Shown piece after piece: positions 7,387 to 14,408 of a stretch of 14,408 nt of DNA. Each line of letters opens with the position of its first letter. The first letter of the stretch is position 1. Both the position numbers and the translations under genes were made by a program. The DNA comes from Alphaproteobacteria bacterium UBA7691. GTDB lineage: Bacteria > Pseudomonadota > Alphaproteobacteria > Ferrovibrionales > Ferrovibrionaceae. The stretch lies in NCBI GenBank assembly GCA_002482765.1, contig DLGP01000092.1:14642-29049 (forward strand), written 5' to 3'. The notes beneath the pieces are model-generated. The model was not told the origin of the DNA, made no database searches, and saw nothing but the letters and a program-made list of their open reading frames with translations.

Positions 7387-7405
7387 CGCTCTCCATCGAA
7401 AAGCG
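7387..7405 (-). promoter_or_regulatory. Hairpin sequestering the rpmH Shine-Dalgarno
   Basis: In the minus-strand RNA, CGCUUUUC (7405-7398) can pair with GGAGAGCG (7394-7387) across a three-base loop. That gives eight pairs, two of them G-U. The 3' arm contains the whole GGAGAG Shine-Dalgarno of rpmH, which would be hidden when the hairpin forms. The pairing is read directly from sequence. A regulatory role is inference, and the stem is only moderately stable. Confidence 0.45.
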
Positions 7406-7406
7406 T

Positions 7407-7429
7407 AAAAAAGGGCCTTTGCAGGCCCC
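7407..7429 (-). terminator. Terminator-like hairpin in the rpmH leader (possible attenuator)
   Basis: Read on the minus strand, GGGCCT (7428-7423), loop GCAA (7422-7419, a GNRA tetraloop) and AGGCCC (7418-7413) form a six-pair stem, with a seventh G-U pair possible. Six T follow (7412-7407). This is the form of a rho-independent terminator, oriented with rpmH and lying between its predicted promoter and its start codon. On the plus strand no T run follows, so it is directional. It could attenuate the whole operon; whether it terminates in vivo is unknown. Confidence 0.6.
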
Positions 7430-7445
7430 GCCAAATTCGTGCCGC

Positions 7446-7474
7446 TGTATAAGGGCTGGCGCAGCGGGAGTCAA
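7446..7474 (-). promoter_or_regulatory. Sigma70-type promoter of the rpmH operon
   Basis: On the minus strand, TTGACT (7474-7469) and TATACA (7451-7446) are separated by exactly 17 bases, close to consensus in a GC-rich genome. An AT-richer stretch with the palindrome AAAGCTTT (7489-7496) lies upstream of the -35 and could act as an UP-like element. The predicted transcription start is near 7439, giving a leader of about 56 bases before the rpmH GTG. Confidence 0.7.
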
Positions 7475-7512
7475 CGATATAAGCCAGCAAAGCTTTTAGG
7501 GGCCGAATCTCG

Positions 7513-7541
7513 TTGACGGATGCGCCCCGACACCCTATAAC
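7513..7541 (+). promoter_or_regulatory. Sigma70-type promoter of rpmB
   Basis: TTGACG (7513-7518) and TATAAC (7536-7541) are separated by 17 bases on the plus strand, close to the housekeeping consensus. The predicted start is near 7548, giving a leader of about 66 bases before the rpmB ATG. It is back-to-back with the rpmH promoter; the two -35 boxes are 38 bases apart. Confidence 0.7.
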
Positions 7542-7550
7542 CCGCCCCGA

Positions 7551-7582
7551 TTTTCGGATTCCCAGCAGGGATTTCGGATTCC
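7551..7582 (+). repeat. Two 11-bp direct repeats in the rpmB leader
   Basis: TTTCGGATTCC occurs at 7552-7562 and again at 7572-7582, exactly 20 bases apart, about two helical turns. Both copies lie just downstream of the predicted rpmB start site and so would also be in the leader RNA. Between them TCCC-AGCA-GGGA can form a weak four-pair hairpin. This could be a paired protein-binding site or a chance short duplication. Confidence 0.5.
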
Positions 7583-7613
7583 TATTGGGCAGTTTGCTAG
7601 AAAGAGGTCTGTC

Positions 7614-7910
7614 ATGGCTCGTCGCTGCGAAGTGACCGGCAAGGGCGTTCAGTTCGGCCACAATGTGAGCCACGCCAATAATAAGACGCTCCGGCGTTTT
7701 ATGCCGAATCTGCATGGGGTTACCCTGATTTCCGAGGCTCTGGGCCGCAACGTCAAGCTGCGCCTCTCCGCGCAGGGCCTGCGCTCGGTGGAGCATAACG
7801 GTGGTTTGGACAATTGGCTGGTCAAGACCGCCGATGCCAAGCTTTCGATTGATGCCAAGAAGCTGAAGCGTCAGATCAAGAAGGCCCGGGCTGCCGCTCC
7901 GGCAGCCTGA
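7614..7910 (+). CDS. rpmB: 50S ribosomal protein L28
   Basis: 98-residue basic large-subunit ribosomal protein, the usual length in Alphaproteobacteria. It starts MARRCEVTGKGVQFGHNVSHANNKT and continues with RRFMPNLHGV, the full L28 pattern, including the single N-terminal cysteine. The C-terminal part is lysine-rich (AKKLKRQIKKARAA in outline). AGAGGT lies just before the ATG as Shine-Dalgarno. It has its own promoter (7513-7541) and a strong terminator after it (7930-7968), so it is probably monocistronic. rpmG is not adjacent, unlike the E. coli arrangement. Confidence 0.97.
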   Translation: MARRCEVTGKGVQFGHNVSHANNKTLRRFMPNLHGVTLISEALGRNVKLRLSAQGLRSVEHNGGLDNWLVKTADAKLSIDAKKLKRQIKKARAAAPAA

Positions 7911-7929
7911 TCTAACCTTCCAGAACTTG

Positions 7930-7970
7930 AAACGCCCGCACGGCCAAACGGTCGAATTGCGGGCGTTTTA
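7930..7970 (+). terminator. Rho-independent terminator of rpmB
   Basis: AAACGCCCGC (7930-7939) and GCGGGCGTTT (7959-7968) form a perfect ten-pair stem with a 19-base loop that contains a weaker inner hairpin. The 3' arm runs into TTTTAGTT on the plus strand. On the minus strand the stem is followed by TTTC, so it may also end transcripts of the convergent esterase-like gene, whose stop is at 7978. Confidence 0.85.
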
Positions 7971-7977
7971 GTTACAT

Positions 7978-9021
7978 TCAGCCCTTCTCCGGCAATCTGA
8001 ACAGCAAAAGCAGGCTGCGCTGGAACGGGCTTTGATTGTCATCCGACATCAAATAGAGCCACAGCGTGCCATCTTCGGCGCGGCGCACATCCATCGCCTC
8101 CAGATTGTCATTGGCATAAGGCCGGCTCCATTCGGCCAGGATTTCCGCCGGCAACACGCTGCCATCTGGCGCCATGCGCAAATCGGCCGCCGCGACTCGG
8201 CTGAGCCGGGCGCCCCAGCCATTTAGCCAGCGAAAGGCGCGTTCCAGCACCAGCAGGCCACCATCCGGCAGCCCCACTGCATCGGTGGGAAAAAAATCAC
8301 CCCGGCGCTGCCAGGATAAACGTCGCCAGGTTTCACCCTGCTGCAACCAGACCGGCGAAACCCCGGATTCGCCGGGCAGCGATTCTTCGGCGATCAGCAG
8401 CATGGCACCATCAGGCGGCAGCACCGCCACACTTTCCAGGCCGCCATTCTCCGGCAGCTTGGCGGCCTCAGGCGGCAGCCGCAGCCGTTCTTCGGCCGCC
8501 CCCGGCGCCGCCCCCAATGCTGGAGGGCGATAGCGCAGCAGCCGATGACGGCGCTCAAAACCAACCAGGAAATCGCCATTGCCAGCACGCCGCAGCGATT
8601 CGGCATCAACCCACTGGCCTCTCAACCGCCCTGACGTTCCGACTCCGAATAACGGTGCCAGCCAGGCCCGCTCAACACCCTGCGGCAATCCGGCGGCATC
8701 ACGCTGCAATTCCAGCCGCAGCCAATGGCCGCGATCCGATACCGCCCATAGGCCGCCGCCTGCGTCATCAACAACCAGCCCGGAATAACCGCCAAAGTCA
8801 TTATCGCTGGCGGCAAGAATCAGGCCGCCGAGATACTCCAGCCGGCCCAGCCGGCGCTCGGCCGGGGCTTCCGGATTGAGCTCCAATGTCAGGCTGCGGA
8901 TCACCATCGGCCGGGCCGTTTCCGGCATCTGGCCCCAGGCCGGACTATATACAGCCCAGAACAGCAGAATCAGGGCAAACCGCGTTGGGCAAAAGGCCGC
9001 AAATCCTGTTACTCTCGGCAT
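7978..9021 (-). CDS. Secreted esterase-like protein of the phytase-like family
   Basis: 347 residues. The first 31 form a Sec signal peptide (hydrophobic FALILLFWAVYSPAWG, then Q), so the protein is exported. The rest matches the 'esterase-like activity of phytase' family, a beta-propeller-like fold. Seen are GGYSGLVVDDAGGGLWAVSDRG (78-98 in outline), DAESL (139-143), ENGGLESV (191-198), PTDAVGLPDGG (245-255), and the C-terminal DNLEAMDV with SDDNQSPFQRSLLLLF (326-341). The substrate is not known; the family name does not prove phytase activity. I chose ATG at 9021: AGAGGG lies six bases upstream and the signal peptide follows at once. A GTG at 9051 would add ten residues and overlap the kinase gene. 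Its start codon is 23 bases from the kinase start, divergently. Confidence 0.82.
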   Translation of the reverse strand: MPRVTGFAAFCPTRFALILLFWAVYSPAWGQMPETARPMVIRSLTLELNPEAPAERRLGRLEYLGGLILAASDNDFGGYSGLVVDDAGGGLWAVSDRGHWLRLELQRDAAGLPQGVERAWLAPLFGVGTSGRLRGQWVDAESLRRAGNGDFLVGFERRHRLLRYRPPALGAAPGAAEERLRLPPEAAKLPENGGLESVAVLPPDGAMLLIAEESLPGESGVSPVWLQQGETWRRLSWQRRGDFFPTDAVGLPDGGLLVLERAFRWLNGWGARLSRVAAADLRMAPDGSVLPAEILAEWSRPYANDNLEAMDVRRAEDGTLWLYLMSDDNQSPFQRSLLLLFRLPEKG

Positions 9022-9044
9022 CGGAAACCCTCTAACCCGGCGGT

Positions 9045-12848
<3,804 letters not shown>

Positions 12849-12854
12849 ACCGTC

Positions 12855-14408
12855 TCAGCGTTTCAGGGCTTCCGCGCTGCGCACCAGACGGATGAATTCT
12901 GCCCGCCAGCCGCCTGGGTCGTTGCCCTTGCCCGCCTCGGCCAAAGTCGCCACCTGCGCCAGACTGAAGCCGTTCAGGTAGGGGTCGCCACGCAATGCCT
13001 GCGAGAATCCGGCCACCGCAGCGGCGAAACGCAGATCAGCGGGGGCTGTTGCGGCGGTGTGACCATCGTGCTCCAGCACCGCTCGCGCCAGTTCGCGGCT
13101 TTCTGCTTCGCCGGGCCGCTTGTAGCGCAGTCGGACAAAGGCGATTTCATCCCCGGCCCCGGCTGCGGTCCCTGACTTGGCAATAGCCGGCTTGCCGGCT
13201 TCCGGGGCGGGCGCGTAGCGCAGTGGATCAAGCCTCTGCCCCTTGCCGCCGGGTGCGGTGATCTCGTAAAGCGCGGTGACACGGTGGCCATCGCCAATTT
13301 CGCCGGCATCTACCGCATCATTTTTGAAATCCTCGCGCAGCAAGGTGCGCGTTTCGTAGCCGATCAGCCGGTATTCAGCCACGTGGGCCGGATTGAATTC
13401 GACCTGAAGCTTCACATCATTGGCAATCGGCACCAGAGCAGCATCGATCTGATCCACCAGCACGCGGCGCGCCTCTTCCAGGCTGTCGATATACGCCGCA
13501 CTGCCATTGCCTGCCTGGGCCAGTGTCTGCATCATACTGTCGTTGAGATTACCCAGCCCGAAGCCCAGCACCGAGAGATAGATGCCGGTCTTGCGTTTAG
13601 CGGCGATAAAAGTTTGTAGGCTGGGTGCATCCACCGTGCCGATGTTGAAATCACCATCGGTCATCAGGATCACGCGGTTGGCAGCGCCGGCAACAAAACC
13701 ACTTTCGGCCTCGGCATAAGCCAGCCGCAGGCCATCACTGCCGAACGTGCCACCACTCGCCGCCAGACCATCAATGACACGTTCGATTTTGGCGCGTTCC
13801 GCCACTTTGGTGGAAGCCAGCGCTACCGCTGTGCCATTGGCATAGGTGACGATGGCAACCCGGTCCTCCGGCCGCAGCGCAGCCAGCATCTGACGCATCG
13901 CAGCCTGAGCCAGCGGCAACCTGTCAGCCGATGCCATCGAGCCGGATACGTCGACCAGAAAGGTGATATTCGCCACCGGGCGTTGCTGTTGCTGGTCGGC
14001 CGGGCTGTAGCCTTGCAGGCCGATCCGCAACAGCCGGCTATGCTCGTTCCACGGCGTCGGCATCAGCGCCACATCAATGGCAAAGGGTGTGCTGGCATCG
14101 CGCGGCTTGGCATAGTCATAGGCGAAGTAGTTGATCATCTCCTCGCTGCGCAATGCCTGTACCGGCGGCAGGCGCCCCTCGCGCAGGAAACGCCGCACCA
14201 AGGCATAGGATGCCGTGTCCACATCCACGCTGAAGGTGGAAACCGGCGTATCGGCCACGCTGCGCACCGGATTGGCCGGCGCGTTGGCATAGCGATCCTG
14301 GGTCGGCATGGCGTGCCCACCCATTACCACTGGTGCTGCGGCGATATATGGCCCGGGCACAAAACGGCCACGCTCCGTGGCAGGCGCCGCCGATGCAGCG
14401 GCGGGCAT
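12855..14408 (-). CDS. YfbK-like von Willebrand factor A domain protein (N-terminus beyond window)
   Basis: 517 residues are visible; the frame is open to the right edge, and the ATG at 14408 is probably internal, because an export signal would normally precede this Ala/Pro-rich start. Order: a low-complexity linker (about 1-45), the VWA-associated N-terminal region (about 47-135, VSTFSVDVDTASYALVRRF and LRSEEMINYF), the VWA domain (about 145-325) with a complete MIDAS (DVSGS 153-157, Thr221, Asp251), then the C-terminal domain usual for this family (about 330-517, DVKLQVEFNPAHVAEYRLIGYE). The MIDAS should bind a divalent metal and a protein partner. The molecular role of YfbK-type proteins is not established. 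It converges on the kinase gene, with stops only six bases apart. Confidence 0.88.
   Translation of the reverse strand: MPAAASAAPATERGRFVPGPYIAAAPVVMGGHAMPTQDRYANAPANPVRSVADTPVSTFSVDVDTASYALVRRFLREGRLPPVQALRSEEMINYFAYDYAKPRDASTPFAIDVALMPTPWNEHSRLLRIGLQGYSPADQQQQRPVANITFLVDVSGSMASADRLPLAQAAMRQMLAALRPEDRVAIVTYANGTAVALASTKVAERAKIERVIDGLAASGGTFGSDGLRLAYAEAESGFVAGAANRVILMTDGDFNIGTVDAPSLQTFIAAKRKTGIYLSVLGFGLGNLNDSMMQTLAQAGNGSAAYIDSLEEARRVLVDQIDAALVPIANDVKLQVEFNPAHVAEYRLIGYETRTLLREDFKNDAVDAGEIGDGHRVTALYEITAPGGKGQRLDPLRYAPAPEAGKPAIAKSGTAAGAGDEIAFVRLRYKRPGEAESRELARAVLEHDGHTAATAPADLRFAAAVAGFSQALRGDPYLNGFSLAQVATLAEAGKGNDPGGWRAEFIRLVRSAEALKR

Noticed and set aside
7249..7434. A 61-residue version of L34 starting from TTG at 7434.
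   Set aside because: The extra 17 residues are not part of L34, the TTG lies about five bases from the predicted transcription start, and the GTG at 7383 has a clear Shine-Dalgarno. The extra stretch is better read as structured leader RNA.
7384..7613. Possible small RNA or riboswitch filling the rpmH-rpmB gap.
   Set aside because: Beyond the two promoters, two short hairpins and the direct repeats, I see no known riboswitch motif or separate transcription unit.

Overview
The window is GC-rich (mostly third-position G/C), gene-dense bacterial DNA. It carries the order rpmH-rnpA-yidD-yidC-yihA(engB)-argB on the minus strand, which is typical of Alphaproteobacteria. The ribosomal proteins, YidC and the PAS/PDC signalling protein also fit that class, and a Rhodospirillales-like organism is my best guess. 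That placement rests on gene order and protein style, not on a search. I see no insertion sequence, phage gene, CRISPR array, rRNA or tRNA, so this looks like ordinary chromosome.

Layout. Positions 1-63 hold the 5' end of a minus-strand gene that runs off the left edge, divergent from a GcvA-type LysR regulator (148-1089). A DMT/EamA exporter (1163-2074) and a secreted nucleosidase of the MTA/SAH nucleosidase fold (2135-3043) follow on the plus strand. From 7383 down to 3067 runs the minus-strand housekeeping cluster: L34, RNase P protein, YidD, YidC, the GTPase EngB and N-acetylglutamate kinase. It links ribosome and tRNA maturation, inner-membrane protein insertion and arginine synthesis. 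The genes are tightly packed (rnpA/yidD overlap by 4 bases, yidD-yidC are 3 bases apart, yidC-engB 7 bases apart), so they are probably one operon.

The 230-base gap between rpmH and rpmB is the most informative non-coding stretch. It holds two back-to-back sigma70-type promoters, each with a 17-base spacer. On the rpmH side, an intrinsic-terminator-like hairpin (GNRA loop, six T) lies between promoter and gene, followed by a second hairpin that buries the rpmH Shine-Dalgarno. On the rpmB side there are two 11-bp direct repeats spaced 20 bp. rpmB (7614-7910) ends at a strong hairpin terminator.

The right part holds a secreted phytase-like esterase-family protein (7978-9021, minus) with its start only 23 bp from that of a 1267-residue hybrid histidine kinase (9045-12848, plus). 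The kinase has a periplasmic PDC-type sensor, four tandem PAS units, HisKA, HATPase and REC. Six bases after it, on the other strand, is the C-terminal part of a YfbK-like von Willebrand A protein (12855-14408) whose start lies beyond the right edge.

No wholly new multi-gene system is evident. The best candidate for something undescribed is the structured leader of the rpmH operon.
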